A stretch of 64,000 nucleotides of DNA, from assembly GCA_036346395.1 (NCBI GenBank), contig CM070601.1:20209763-20273762 (forward strand), written 5' to 3'. The stretch is from Hsuehochloa calcarea (taxonomy: Eukaryota; Streptophyta; Magnoliopsida; Poales; Poaceae). Made by a program: the position numbers and the translations under genes. Below, piece after piece: positions 32,412-43,969 of the stretch (its first letter is position 1; each line of letters opens with the position of its first letter). Under the pieces are notes generated by a model. It saw nothing but the letters and a program-made list of their open reading frames with translations. It made no database searches and had not been told where the DNA came from.

Positions 32412-34887
32412 ATGGCTGACATTCAAGACTTGTTCGTATTCTACGGTAGTGGTCTCGTACGCGACGGGCCGTATGGGGCAGACCTGTCTAATTGTGACCG
32501 ACCGTGATCCGGCACCGATCTTGGCCCAACGCCATGAACTTGTCCGACCTACGGAGGTGTGTCCGTTCGGCGCTCGATCGGCACACCTAAGGAAGAAGTT
32601 ACGGATCGAGGCGATATGCGCCAATGGTGGGTGATGCAGGGAGAGAATGTGGCAACTTCTGAAGGTGACCAACGATGCCTCGTGGGCCAACTACATGGAG
32701 GTTGTGTGCAACCCTGATGCTGCGATATATGCCAGACCAATGGTATATGTCGAGTTCGTGGAGAGGACAGAATCATCCGCCATGGGTGGCTCGATCGCAC
32801 CGTGCGTATGTAGTGCCTAGGTTCATCTTGGCGGTCATGAAGACGCTTGTGCGAGAGAAGATGTGGGCGAGGAAGTGGGTGATGAAGACCTCGGGAGGCA
32901 TGCGGAGAATTTCGTGCCAACGAAGGTGTGGAGGAGAGGTGGTGGGCGCCGTATTGATCGCCATGAGTACCTTGGGGACGGTGGAAGAAGTGGGCAGCGA
33001 GGAGGAGGAGGATGAGGAAACAGCGCCTGGAGAGGACGACGATGGCGGCTTTGCAATTGGAGGGGTGGTAGGTGGTGTTGTGACCACCGACGTGCGTCAC
33101 GTGCCATCCAGATCGACGACAACGCAGGCATTCTAGTTCTCGCCACAAAGGAGGAGGGAGAATGGGGTTCAAATGAGGCACACTCATTTTGGGGCGATGC
33201 TTAGTAATAAGAGTGTCGCCCAAAGAGTTATTGCTAGATACCGTGAACATGAGCCGGACGACGGTGCACAGTGTCAAACCTGCACACGCACATTGTGAAG
33301 TGTGTTGACGGGTCCTGTCTTGGCAAAATTCGTACACGCCGTTCAAGGGCGCAGTAATCGAAGTTCGGATAACGGTCTTTGCATGATCACGATTGTGAGC
33401 TTGCGGTGGCGACGTAGGCAACGCAACATGACATCGGCATATGTTGCGAGTCAGTGAGCCACCTCATCGTGGCAGATGTATCCATTTCTCGAAGGTTATA
33501 ATGGCGTAGTAGCAAATTCGAGGGGATTGAGGTCGACTACAAGAAGGCATGGAGGGCGAAACGAAGGTGCTTTGCCGTATGTTTGGGACGTCACGAGGAG
33601 GCATACGACCGGTCCCAAGAATGTCGCAAAGAAATCACGTAATCAAATCCAGCACGTACATTATGAGGGTGAGAGGGTTCATCCTACGGAGGGCCCGAAT
33701 CGTTATATTCTTGACAGAGTGTTCGGGCCTTCCATCAGCGATACAAGGCTTGGTCGTGTCGTACGGTGCTAACGATAGACGGACGCTCATATCCGCAAGT
33801 ACAAGGGTACTATCCTCACCGCAGATTCAGCCGACGCAAATGACCGCCACTCCGGCATTTGCAATTGTGGAGAATGAGAATACGGATAGTCGGCTTTGGT
33901 TCCTTGCCAATGTGAAGCGAGCCATAGTGCAAGGTCGTCCGAAGTGTATCATCTCGGACCGCAATGCGAGCTTGCCGCTCTGCGCTTGTAACGATGCGAC
34001 GGGACGCAATTTCTTCCAAAGGAATGATTCAAGAACCGTTGGTGCATGAGGCATCTTCTTGTCGAACTTCCACGTAGGTTCCGTGAGCAAGGACTTAATG
34101 AAGATGTTTAAGAAGCTAAGTGCGTAACGAGAAGCGGAAGTTTGACACCTTGTGGAGGCAACTCGATCGGAGGCTAGTAAGCATGTCCGCATTGAGCCGG
34201 GCCGTGGAGGAGGCTCCACAAGAGTTGGGGTGTTCACACAATGGGTTCAATCAAATGCACCGACTTGGAGATGTGGTCTTTGTTGCACGCGACACCGGGG
34301 CGAGGTATGGGATCATGACAACTAATATGCCTGAGGTTTACAACGGAGTCTTGAAGGCGTCGGATCTCTACCAATCACGGCAATCGTGGGCGAGCCGAAC
34401 CGCATTGTCGGGTATTTTGTCAATAGAGCCATGATGGCGAAGAAGCACCTCGACGAAAACAAGCAAGACTACGAGGTAATGCAGCGATATGGGGAAAAAG
34501 ATGGAGAAGAGTCGTTCCCACATTGCTCGACCCATTGATGGCCTAAGGAACAAGTTCGAGGTTCGCCTCGGCGAAACGTCATGGGTCACATCGGAGGGGA
34601 TCGCAAACACGTATGCACGATTGATGACAAAGCATCTTGCACTGCAACAAGCCCCACTTCTTCACAAACCGTGCTCCCATGTGTATGCGACTGCGGTATG
34701 GCGACAAGCGCCGACCCAAGACATCTCACAAGATTACGACATGCAAAGACTTGTATGCAACCCGAGTGCAGAGTTTCATTCATACGGGGTATATATGCAC
34801 TATAGAGAATTATGGCTGGGAGGTAAAGTGGGTACCAAACGATGCCTCAAGCATGTCGGTCGTGGCGAGACGACAAAGCCGTCGTGA
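32412..34887 (+). pseudogene. mudrA-type MULE transposase (decayed)
   Basis: ATG at 32,412 opens MADIQDLFVFYGSGLVRDG, typical of the MULE N-terminus, and shifts frame within 100 bases. The MULE catalytic region is visible at 33,770-33,970: a KYKGTIL-like segment, then PAFAIVENENTDSRLWFL and CIISDRNASL in adjacent frames. Towards the end are the SWIM-type zinc-finger pieces CNKPHFF and KPCSHVYATA (34,638-34,705), and the closing QRLVCNPSAEFHSYGVY with YRELW (34,742-34,815). At least six frame changes or stops separate these pieces, many of single bases. It is therefore a dead transposase, although its domain order is complete. Confidence 0.8.
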
Positions 34888-35203
34888 TCCGCAATGACAT
34901 GGATGATACGGCCGTGGGGATCGAGTTCGGCGGCCAAAGTGTAGGCTTTGCAAGACGATTGGGCACTCCTCGGCAAAGGCCCAAATAGGCCGACATCAAG
35001 CAACCCGACGATGTATTGTTGGTTCTATGTCCGTATGTCACACACATTTTATGTTTTGTACATTACGTATGTTGTTTGTCTACATTATGTATGTGTACAT
35101 TCCATACGTTTATTTGCCATTACGCTTCTTTATTAGTTATGTTGTCATTTGTTGCACATCATATTATCAATGTAGACTCACTTGTTTTTCTTGTTTGGCG
35201 GTG

Positions 35204-37627
35204 ATGGCTTACGAGTTGCTTGACCCCGGTGGGATGAGCGACACCGATGCCTATCGTGGTCGTCGGAGACAGGCCTCCGAGCTTGATCCTTAGGAGCCCC
35301 GAGAGCACCGCCTCTCGACGGCAGACATCCCACTATTGCGGTACACCGTTTGCGCCCATTGCCCGCATGTTGATGTACCGCACGTTGCTGCGCTTGATGC
35401 GCCGCTGTTGTCGCTCTTGTTGATCATTGGAGGCGGAGACTCACACCTTCCACTTCCACCGGGCGAGATGACGGTTACTCTGCGGGATGTGACAATGCTT
35501 ACAGTGTCTACCCTCCGTGGTGCTTCCAGTAGTGCCACCCCGAAGGTCGCAGATTGGAAGGTCCATCGGCTCGGGCCGTTCGGTCATCCGATCCCGACAA
35601 CGTGCGGTGTGCCACATGGTCGGCTTCGCTTCGGTACATGACATGTCTGCTCGCACATGACGACCAAAGTGCGGACACACTTCGCGTGCACTGCTATTTC
35701 GTTGGGTGGGTCTTGTTCCCTAGCACCACTGGAGATTCAGTGCAGCCTAGCTACATACATCTAGCGGAGTCCTTGGCGGATGGCTGGCCTGGTGAGGTGC
35801 CACAGTATAGCCGGGATCGGCCGTCTTAGCGCCACATACCGAGGTTTGTGTGATGCCTCACGTAGACTGACGCCAAATGAGCCGGTCCCTAGCTGTGTGC
35901 TACGTTCTTCTTCGGTTGTGGTCGTGGAACACTTCCCGTCGTGCAGCCTTACTTTGGTACTTCATGCACCCTTACGAGTTCAAATTTACATTTGTACGGA
36001 GTTGGTAATGGAGACGACGCCGTCGAAGGGCCCACCATGGGTGCAGCGCTGGACACATGCTCGGTTGCGGTGGGCCAAGGAGAGACCGAGACGCATGCGT
36101 GCGAGTTCCACAACATGTTCGAGACACTCCACGAGGTAGAGATAGTCCGGTGGCCATGGACTCCACCGCTCATTATGGACACGGCCCCACGGATTATCAT
36201 CTCGGTGCGGGCAGATCACATGTCTTGGTTGACGACTTGCCACTTGGTGTTCTCTCACCGCGTCGAGCCATACAACCCGCAATGAGTCATGAGGCGATTC
36301 GGCATGTACCAGTTGTCCCACCCTGCCAGACGCCCTCTTGCACCCACCACCCACCGGTATGTGATTTCACCAGTAGCGTAATTAATGCATTACTTTGTGC
36401 CCCTACTAATTGTGGATGTCTCAATTAACTTGCGTGCAATCGAGGAGAGGGCGAGCGAACGAAGACCGAGAGGCGACAACGGAGTGGGCGGACATGTGGC
36501 GTGACCACGCGGACACGATGGTTGTGGATGAGACCGGCGTCGACCTCCGCACGTATAGCACATACCTCGAGTGGTACGCTCCACGCACCCGCAGAGGGCT
36601 TATCGGCGCCCGCCACGGCGTCGATGGAGATCATACACGAGGTCGCTATAGAGGCGGTCGGCATCGGCATCGGCGCGCGGCGCGATGAGACGGTAAGAGA
36701 TTAGTATGTAATTAATGTGCATGATTATGTTTTAACTAGTTACTTCAGAATCGCAGATCGACCGATTGCATCGTATCCACGACGAAGCGGCTCGGGCTCT
36801 CCATCGTGGGAGAGCCAATTCGATTGATCGTCGCTCACTTCGATGCGCAACATATATGATAACGCCAGTCCGCCATACGGACCATCGGTTGTGGTCACCA
36901 CGAGATGACGCTGCACGACTTGGTCGCGGGCGGGCCGACCACCACCACCCTCCGCGCCACCGGCGGTGCCATCAAGACGCCCATCATCGCCACGCCCATC
37001 GCGATCCGGCCTCGACCCACCTTAGCTCGCTCGTCGTCCACGCTGTTCGGACCGTTGCATGCGACATTTGCCACCTATTTGTTCGTGCACTCGCTTGCCA
37101 TTTATCTCTAACCACATCTTTTTCTTGCGGATTTACGACGAGATAGCACCGCTACCGCCATCGCCATCACGGAGGAGTATGGGGCGAACAATCTCGCTGG
37201 CCGACGGGCGATCTCCAGACAATGACCGACTCGGCCGGACAAAGACTGAGGTGCCGCGTTCGCTCATGGTGGTCAGTCCAGCATGCAGGAGCAGCACGAG
37301 TGGTTTGGCGAGACCTACCAAGATTACACGGTGCGCAGGAGTATGGTGGGTCATCGGCATTTCGCCTTTGATATTACTATGTATTAGTAACAACGATGTG
37401 CATGGCGAATTCGGATGTAACATCTCAAAGGGACATAGACCCTCGTCGATCGATTGATGAGCTCTATTTTCGGCCATCCGACGGACCTCCCCACGCAGTC
37501 GTACCCGGCACCACCTCGGACGCAGGCATCGCAGTACGACCTTCGAGATGCACCGCACTCCCCTAGCAGGTTCACCTTCTCCGAGGAGCACATACGCCGT
37601 CCGAGGAGGCGACGACGAGATCCATAA
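35204..37627 (+). pseudogene. plant mobile domain (PMD/MAIN-like) gene in the MULE, decayed
   Basis: ATG at 35,204 opens MAYELLDPGG and reads to a stop at 35,291. It continues with HRLSTADIP, then HLPLPPGEMTVTLRDVTMLT (35,440-35,505), the conserved core of the plant mobile domain (aminotransferase-like PMD). Later pieces are HADTMVVDETGVDLRTYSTY with LEWYAPRTRRGL (36,510-36,600), and a basic close PRRRRRDP just before 37,627. Introns are likely at about 36,355-36,425 and 36,690-36,755. Several frameshifts occur. PMD genes are known passengers or partners of MULEs and also exist as host genes (MAIN family), so this is expected but informative. Confidence 0.75.
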
Positions 37628-37869
37628 TGAGTTTTTGTAATTCTGATTTCGTAACGTCTCATGGTTTGCTGTAACTATTTATGAAACGTACGTATGTGTA
37701 ATACATATCCATGGCATGTTTTGCAAATTATTTATTTACATCTTGCTTCACAGAAACATACATTAACCCTCCAGCACTAAGACACACGATAACAATAAAC
37801 ACAACAATAACCTCCAACACTACACCTTAACGATAACAATAAACACAAGAAAGAAAATAGCACACAACA

Positions 37870-38223
37870 TTAAATTAATCTTCCACTCCGGTCTATCAAA
37901 GCGATGGCGATCTCGACGGGGTCGCTACCCCCCACGACAACTCTCTCATGCCTCGCAATGTCGGCCCTACCGCCCATTTCATCCTCCCACACCCAGAATC
38001 GGCAACCGCCGGGGGCTTCCTGCGTTTCACGAGAACAATATTGTCAAACATGCCTGCACGATTTGAATGAACCCGAAACAATCATACTCACCGAGTGAAA
38101 GGGGCACTTGTAGTAGTGCCGCCTAGGATTCGTGGCCGTGTGTGAGGTCTTACGTCTAACAACCGTGTTGCATTTTGGGCAAATCACCATTGGAGCGGAC
38201 GATGCGGTGCTGAGATGACTCAT
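37870..38223 (-). CDS. GRF-type zinc-finger protein, two exons, intact (93 aa)
   Basis: Minus strand. Exon 1 is 38,223-38,092 (44 codons), intron 38,091-38,020 (72 bp, GT...AG; donor TCG|GTGAGT, acceptor CGCAG|GAA), and exon 2 is 38,019-37,870 (49 codons plus stop). The splice keeps the frame exactly. The protein has CPKC at residues 15-18, PRRHYYKC at 33-40 and CRFWVWEDE at 50-58, which is the GRF zinc-finger layout of four zinc-binding Cys and an aromatic core. GRF fingers bind single-stranded nucleic acid in other proteins. The role here is unknown. It is open throughout although the flanking MULE genes on the plus strand are wrecked. It lies tail-to-tail with the PMD gene (243 bp apart). 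Confidence 0.75.
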
Positions 38224-38549
38224 ATCGGCGTCCAGGGGAGTGAGAAGGAATGATAACTACACAGAATGGGAAGAACTAATTCAGGAGGTGAGGGAGAACA
38301 ATGCGGGGGGCTAGGTGAGGAATGGCTCCCTCTTATAGGCTGGGGCCTCGATCATAAGTCCACACAATAAGAATGCGTGACGCAATGCCAACACGAAACA
38401 AAACATACATTGCACATACAGAACAGTACTACACGCAAGAAATAAAATCAAAACAACATGCTCAGCGCCACACCATCAACACAACAACGACCACAACAAA
38501 TTACATACGACACATTACTAACTTAGTCACTCTTTCTACTTCATACGTT

Positions 38550-39003
38550 GGCGTTGCATCTTTGGCGGAGGTCGGTGTTCTCCTCATTGAGGGTCTCAAT
38601 TCGCTCCTCCAACTTAAATATTCGCCATAATGTGAATACATAATTGACAATATAACGCTCGTGGGGAGGGTCGATCCACCGAGAACTCGCATTTCGCCAT
38701 CCGCGGGAAAGGAGGATAAACATGCACCGCATAAGAAATAAGAAAGTAATGTTACTACTTTTACCCCGATCGTGGGCATCGGAAGAACGTCGCCCGCCAT
38801 CGAATCGCATTCGAGGGCTCGCACAACCGCGTCCTCATTGTGTCGGCACTTCGCCATCTTTGGTTGAGCACGCGAGTTGGTATCAAGCGGTAGTGTGGAC
38901 CAAATACCTCCCTCCTTTCTAAGGAAGGTCTTCCTTCGTGACCCATATCCGATCGGCCCTCGGCTTCCGACATGTTATGTTTCACAAATGTAAGAGGACA
39001 CAC
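38550..39003 (-). pseudogene. second GRF-type zinc-finger gene, frameshifted
   Basis: Minus strand. An upstream frame from 39,003 (MCPLTFVKHNMSEAEG) carries LCEPSNAIRWRATFFRCP near 38,780-38,830, resembling the first half of a GRF finger. After a likely intron starting GTAAAAGT, the second half reads RWIDPPHERYIVN and a coiled coil LEERIETLNEENTDLRQRC to a stop near 38,543. The core Cys (AAATGCGAG) is in a different frame from RWIDPP, so one base is missing there. This looks like a sister of the intact GRF gene with a C-terminal coiled coil. Confidence 0.55.
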
Positions 39004-39059
39004 TTCTTTTTCGATTTGCGGTTCACGCCTACAATATCATGGGACCCCAACCGTGCTAT

Positions 39060-39303
39060 TTATACTAAAACGAGAGAACTTATCGCGGTGGCGTGACAAA
39101 AGAGACCAATTTTGGCGCAGGGCGTGACAAAAGAGGCCGGCTTTGCTCGGTGGCGTGACAAAGAGGCCACTGCTTGCGCAATGACATGACAAAAGAGGCC
39201 ACTTTGGCGCAAAGGACGTGACAAAAGAGACCAGCTTTGCGCAGTGACATGACAAAAGAGGCCAGCTTTGCGCAGTGACGTGACAAAAGAGACCAGCTTT
39301 GCA
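39060..39303. repeat. 34-36-bp tandem repeat in the MULE
   Basis: Seven units of GTGACAAAAGAGGCC followed by an AGCTTTGCGCA-type spacer, alternating between GAGACC and GAGGCC. The repeat stays open on the minus strand in two frames, which is a by-product of its length. Confidence 0.9.
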
Positions 39304-39484
39304 GGAATATAAATAGTTGGCAGGAATTCGCGGACAGGATAAATGAAACTAGGCGGAAGGCTAAGGAGGAGTCCCGCAAGAAGGCACAATGGGAGGAGAC
39401 ACGCAACATAGCAAGGGCTGCGGCGGCTCGCGAGGAACAAGCAAAGGCTGCTGCGGCTACGAGGTCAGCTCCCCGCAATGAGCA
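39304..39484 (+). pseudogene. charged coiled-coil coding fragment
   Basis: An open stretch reading EFADRINETRRKAKEESRKK and then an Ala/Glu-rich run (RNIARAAAAREEQAKAAAA) before a Ser/Pro stretch. Similar Lys/Glu/Ala coiled coils close some MULE-associated proteins, but the assignment is a guess. It has no clear start. Confidence 0.35.
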
Positions 39485-39884
39485 TTCATTTTTTCCAGCT
39501 GTTAAATATCACTTTCCTTCCTTTCGCCTAATTGTTCTTATCACAGTTGTTTTCAAAAAAAAATTCTTTAAATTTTCTACAATAAAACAACATACCATGA
39601 TCGAAAATTGTTATTGTCAGTTCAACATTTTTTCACGATTGAGAATCTACAAAAATCACAAATACATCAATCATTACTTCACACATATTTCGTTCGTACT
39701 CTACCAAACAAAATTTTCAATTTTCTAAAAATCAACAAAAATCACATAAGCTATAAACTAGACCCTACATCAAATTCAAATTTTTTGAAACAACATTTCA
39801 TATATCCAAATTTATTTTTATTGTAAATAACTCAATAATACATATAAATTCTTATACTAAATACATATATCAGTGCATTCGGGT
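39485..39884. other. AT-rich interior of the MULE right arm, no gene seen
   Basis: Low-complexity AT-rich sequence leading to the right subterminal palindromes. Confidence 0.5.
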
Positions 39885-40030
39885 CGTGCGGTATGGGACC
39901 GATTTACGGCACATTCTGATATTCGGTCGTAATATGCGGTCCCATACCGCACGACACAGAGCATCTTGATCGTCGCGGTGTGTGGCACCGCGTGTTCAAT
40001 CTTGATCGTGCGGTGCCACACCGCACGAGC
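39885..40030. repeat. right subterminal palindromes of the MULE
   Basis: CGTGCGGTATGGGACC near 39,890, GCGGTCCCATACCGCACG near 39,937, CGCGGTGTGTGGCACCGCG at 39,974-39,992, and CGTGCGGTG-CCA-CACCGCACG at 40,007-40,027. The set mirrors the left end. Confidence 0.9.
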
Positions 40031-40187
40031 GATGTACCACCACGACGCTTGATCCGCGATCGACGGGGGCTAGAAACGGAATTTTTTCAGGGGCTAGGGG
40101 CTAATTTGAATTTCGGATTTACACAAAGGTTACGCTGGCTCACGGAGAGACACCTACAGCAGGATGCAATGCTAGTAGCACTATGCC

Positions 40188-40255
40188 ATAAGAGTGTGAT
40201 CCTATGTACACAAAGAAAGATCATTTGTGCTTCGGACTACTAAGTGATACTCGTA

Positions 40256-40292
<37 letters not shown>

Positions 40293-40357
40293 GAGTATCA
40301 CTTAGTAGTCCGAAGCACAAATGATCTTTCTTTGTGTACATAGGATCACACTCTTAT
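40188..40357. repeat. perfect 69-bp inverted repeat with AT loop
   Basis: Arm 1 is 40,188-40,256 (starts ATAAGAGTGTGATCC) and arm 2 is 40,289-40,357 (ends GGATCACACTCTTAT). I compared them base by base and find all 69 positions complementary. The 32-base loop is GTGTGTC followed by a (TA)n run. The outer bases diverge immediately after ATA/TAT. No coding content. Confidence 0.95.
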
Positions 40358-41330
40358 ATAGTTACTTTCATCTCTGATATACCACTTTAAAAAATTTAAC
40401 ATACTCCTTTATCACTTTGGGTATACTCATATATTAAGTATAAGATAGTCCAATACGAATCACACGAAGAAATTGAAGAGAGTTTATAGTTTTTAACATA
40501 TTTTATAAATACATTCATATTCGCATATAAAAAGGAGTATATCTAAAAAATTATATATATCACCCATAAAAATGTATAAATACTACATAAGTGTTCTTAT
40601 ATACTCGTATACTACACATACATACTCTCGATTACGCAAGATACTCTCTACATTATGAAATACGTAATAGGGAGTAACTACACCTCGGAGTAGCAAAAAT
40701 GCTTCCTATATACTTTGATGTGTTTTTAACCACGAAATTATGTGTTATTTCAAGAAAAAAAATAGTATTTATTTAATATAAATATACTTACTGTATTTTT
40801 AAATATAAAATTATTTCATAGTAGACGAATTCTTGAATCATATTTTTTCAAATTTGTCGAATCAGACACCCAAATTTGAGTCGGATTCCAACACCCATGC
40901 CAGTGTCCAAGTAACACTGCTTCTGACCAGCTAGCTATTTGCCATGTGATCACGTTGATTGTGTTGGCATATATGATGTATTTGTTTTTGGAAGTAGGAA
41001 TAAGGTTACAAGGAATCTCTGAAGATGTATGAAAAATTCATGAGTAACTTAAGCTGTCATTAGTTAATTAAAAGATATTGTCAATAACTAACAAAAAGAA
41101 GCACTGCCCTATAGAAAGAGAGACACCGCACCCTGATGTCAATAGGCCATAGCGGGCACGTGTGGTTCTCGCCTATACATACGCCCACAATCCCAATTTT
41201 CCTCTATAGGCACGTCCGTGTAGGACAACGGGCGAAGAACCTCACCCATACTCATCGCCCACGGGTATATCCGTGTACCCACGAGGAGGAGACTAGGTAA
41301 CTGCAGGGCATTTAACAAGAAAAAGCTACA
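40358..41330. other. AT-rich spacer, no gene seen
   Basis: Continues from the right arm of the hairpin with AT-rich sequence full of TATACTC/GAGTATA words, then mixed sequence from 40,900. No reading frame of note. Confidence 0.5.
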
Positions 41331-42380
41331 GGTTCTTTTCGTAGATCATTCTACCAAATTAAGTGTATTCAACTTCGGTTCAAAAAGGCTGAAAATCATG
41401 GAGGAAAGCATAGCTCCATTTCTGGTGGCATCAAATAATTTTCTTACAAAATTATTTTTCCTCTGAAAAATAAGGATTTCTGTTGCTTGTTCTGGGAAGT
41501 GGGAACTAGTGTGGAGAAAAGATACCAACTCACTGGCTTGTACACAGGCAGAGTTTGGCATAATCAATTCGGAAGTAAATAAGCTATTATGTTAGCTAAC
41601 AAGATACTGCATTCTCATGGCAAAAGTTCAAATCAGTAGAACAAGAAGAGGAGGAGGAGAGGAATACCAGATTAAGAAGGAACAAGCAGATGTAGATGAG
41701 CCGTGAGCGGCAGCGGCGGTGGGAGCAAGATGATGACGCCAAAGCAGCCGCTGACCACCATCCTCATCATCTTCTCGTAGTTCTCCAGTCTCCGCGCTCT
41801 CCTTCATCAAGCTCCTCCGCGGCTCCCGCCTCCTTCACGTGTGCCCGCCACGTGTGCCCGCCGCTTGGCCTCTCCCTGCAACTGGCTGGAGGGATGGAGG
41901 GTGGCGGGGGAGGGAGGGAGGGGTAGAATGGGAGCTGACGAGAGAGATGATCTTGGTGGAGACGGCAGCGGTGACCGATTGGGAGGGCCTGGAGGTAGTG
42001 GGAGAGTGAGGGAGCCGGCGAGATAGCAGAAATGGGAGGTGGTGTGGTCTTGTGGATGCTGGTGGCGCAGAAGATGTGGGCGGATGGAGTAATAGGGTTG
42101 AGGAGTACGACACTGATTTGGAGTCTCGACCTCTCGGGGGATGGTAGCGACTAGCCTGTAATGAATGATGGAGTGATGAGATGGATGTCCCGCCTGTCAT
42201 CGTGGATTGAAGGGTAAACAGGCGCGACAGGCACGGGTAAAGCTCACCTATGCATGCGCCCGTTTACCCGATGGACAGAGAATTACCCTCATTTCCATAC
42301 TCGTGGACAAAGAATGCCTCCTATTCTCAGCTCCAATAGGGTAATTATCATCGGGTAAGCGGGTAATCAGGCAGCTTGCA
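41331..42380. other. unresolved region, possible minus-strand gene fragment
   Basis: Read on the minus strand, 41,935-41,660 has a GC-rich leader and an ATG frame (MKESAETGELREDDEDGGQR) that could be a first exon ending near TCTGGTATTCC. No domain is recognisable and I cannot follow it further, so no gene is called. The flanks (41,150-41,300 and 42,200-42,360) contain similar GGGTA/CCCGT words. Confidence 0.3.
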
Positions 42381-42472
42381 CATCCGATGTTCCCCGGTCG
42401 AACCGCTTCGCCACTCAGTTCCCCACCATCCGATGTCCCCCGGTCGAACCGTCTTCGCCACTCAGTTCGCCA
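42381..42472 (+). repeat. 46-bp tandem duplication
   Basis: CATCCGATGTTCCCCGGTCG and its following 26 bases (42,381-42,426) recur from 42,427 with a few substitutions and one extra base. Confidence 0.85.
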
Positions 42473-42499
42473 CGACGCGTTCTACGTCTAACTTCTGTC

Positions 42500-43960
42500 C
42501 CCATCGCCCAAAGATCGTCAAAACATCGCCGGCCAAGTAAAGTCATAATGCTGAAACGCGTTCGTCGCTTTCCCCACTTCTTAAGTGAGTCTCTCCAAAA
42601 TTCGATGGCGTCATCACGTGTCCCTCATCCCGATATGTCTTTCCCATCTTTAAATTCCAAGTTTCATCCACTGCGCATCAAGAACCAAGTTTTCTATCTC
42701 CGTTATGCCTATCTCCCTTCTCTGGCCAAATACTTTACAACCGTTGAGCCCATGTTTTCATCTTCACCACCGTTGGGTTCGCGTTGCCGCGTTCTACGGC
42801 GTGCTCCCTTCCCTTTTTCCAGAACGTCACTAGAAGTGCTGCACCACCATGCCGACCACTGCCACTACTGTGTTTTGCCTTGTCGCCGGCGACTGGTCCC
42901 AATTCTCGTCATTTGGACCGCGCTATCGTCTTCGTATCATCGTCGGCGTTCCGTTTTGCCCCGCCTCCGACGCCGCCATGCGCTAGATCCGACGACAGTT
43001 TCTCTGTCTGATGAAGTCTGTTCTGTGTTCTCTGTTGTGTTCTACGTTGGTTTCTCTCTGTCTCCTTCAATGATATGTGGGCCAAGTCTTCTCTATTCTC
43101 TGCTTTCTTCCTATGTTTCCTCTCTTTGCTCTTGACATGTCATTACCACCATCCTACCCCATCACTGCCACATCGTTTCCTTGTCAGCTGACGTGTCGTG
43201 CCACCTCACCGCCATCTCATCCACTACTATCCTAGTCATCGCCCGTGTGGCACATCAAGTCAAACCCTAGATTTCCTCTCCTCTCTCTTACATGTGGGTC
43301 CTGCATATTAGTCAACCTTGATCAATTGTCCTTCATGAGCTTGGTCCACCGTGGACTAACCTCTCTCTGTGGACCTGGTCCATAGACCAATGACCCACAA
43401 GTCACTTTTGTGTGCATTTTTTTTAGAATTCTTTTAATTCTAGAAATTAATAAATATCAGTGAGTCTCACATGTCATACACTCAGTTATTTTTCAATATT
43501 TTGAAATAGAATATTCTAAAAATATTCAGTGGACCTCACTTGATAGTTTCCCTCTCCCTTTTCCTTTTTCAGCATTTTCCTTTCGGATCAAACTTCTGAG
43601 AGCTCGTTATTTCTCGTACGAACTCCGATTGAACTCATTCAAGTTTCTAAAATCATCTAAATTCAATATCTACCTTTCAGTACCATTCAATTTTAATTTA
43701 GAGTTTATTTTATTTCTCTTTTTGAATTTTATTTATTTTGCGCTTTCTTTCTCGTTAGACGTTGAAGTTCCGGAATCGGTCTAAGGGGCTAAAGGTCAAG
43801 GATGTAGAAGATTGAAGATAAAATAAGAACATCATTGTTCTTGCAGCTATCATTCGGATAAAGTGGAGGAATCGTCGTCTGCTTTCGAGAAAGAGCTTTA
43901 CGAGGACGAAGAAATAGGTCGTGCTACCCTAGCCGGTTGGCTGTGGGCATATAAAAATCA
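42500..43960 (+). mobile_element. gypsy giant-LTR remnant (plus orientation)
   Basis: The segment from 43,620 (ACGAACTCCGATTGAACTCA) matches the corresponding part of the minus-strand LTR at 60.8 kb (CAACCTCCGATTGAGCCCA). The short frame with SSSAFEKELYEDEE at 43,869 corresponds to a similar small frame near the end of that LTR. Upstream is Cys/Ser/Arg simple coding without domains. Both ends are lost; the remnant is joined to the 43.97-kb duplication block. Confidence 0.6.
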
Positions 43961-43969
43961 ATTATCTAA

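Larger units (their letters stand above)
31107..40125 (+). mobile_element. Mutator-like element (MULE) with PMD and GRF genes
   Basis: The ends form an inverted repeat of about 60 bases. The left reads TGTGTAAATCCGAAATTC from 31,107, and the right read inversely from 40,125 gives the same 18 bases; then AAAAAATTCCG and TCTAGCCCC are shared. A further GTAAC outside each end (31,100 and 40,133) may extend it. Subterminal palindromes of the type CGTGCGGTG...CACCGCACG occur at both ends. Inside lie a decayed mudrA-type transposase, a decayed plant mobile domain gene, and GRF zinc-finger genes in antisense. I could not find a 9-bp target duplication for either boundary choice. Confidence 0.85.

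Noticed and set aside
39037..39478. Minus-strand frames with repeated LLSRH/SFVTS units
   Set aside because: Translation of the 34-36-bp tandem repeat, not a protein repeat with supporting features.
40188..40357. Hairpin as a microRNA gene
   Set aside because: Arms are fully complementary without bulges, unlike plant miRNA precursors; better explained as an inverted repeat, siRNA source or artifact, so it is listed as a repeat only.
42548..43135. 195-codon frame with Cys/Ser/Arg-rich sequence
   Set aside because: Lies in a giant-LTR remnant, no domain; the matching LTRs elsewhere do not preserve it.
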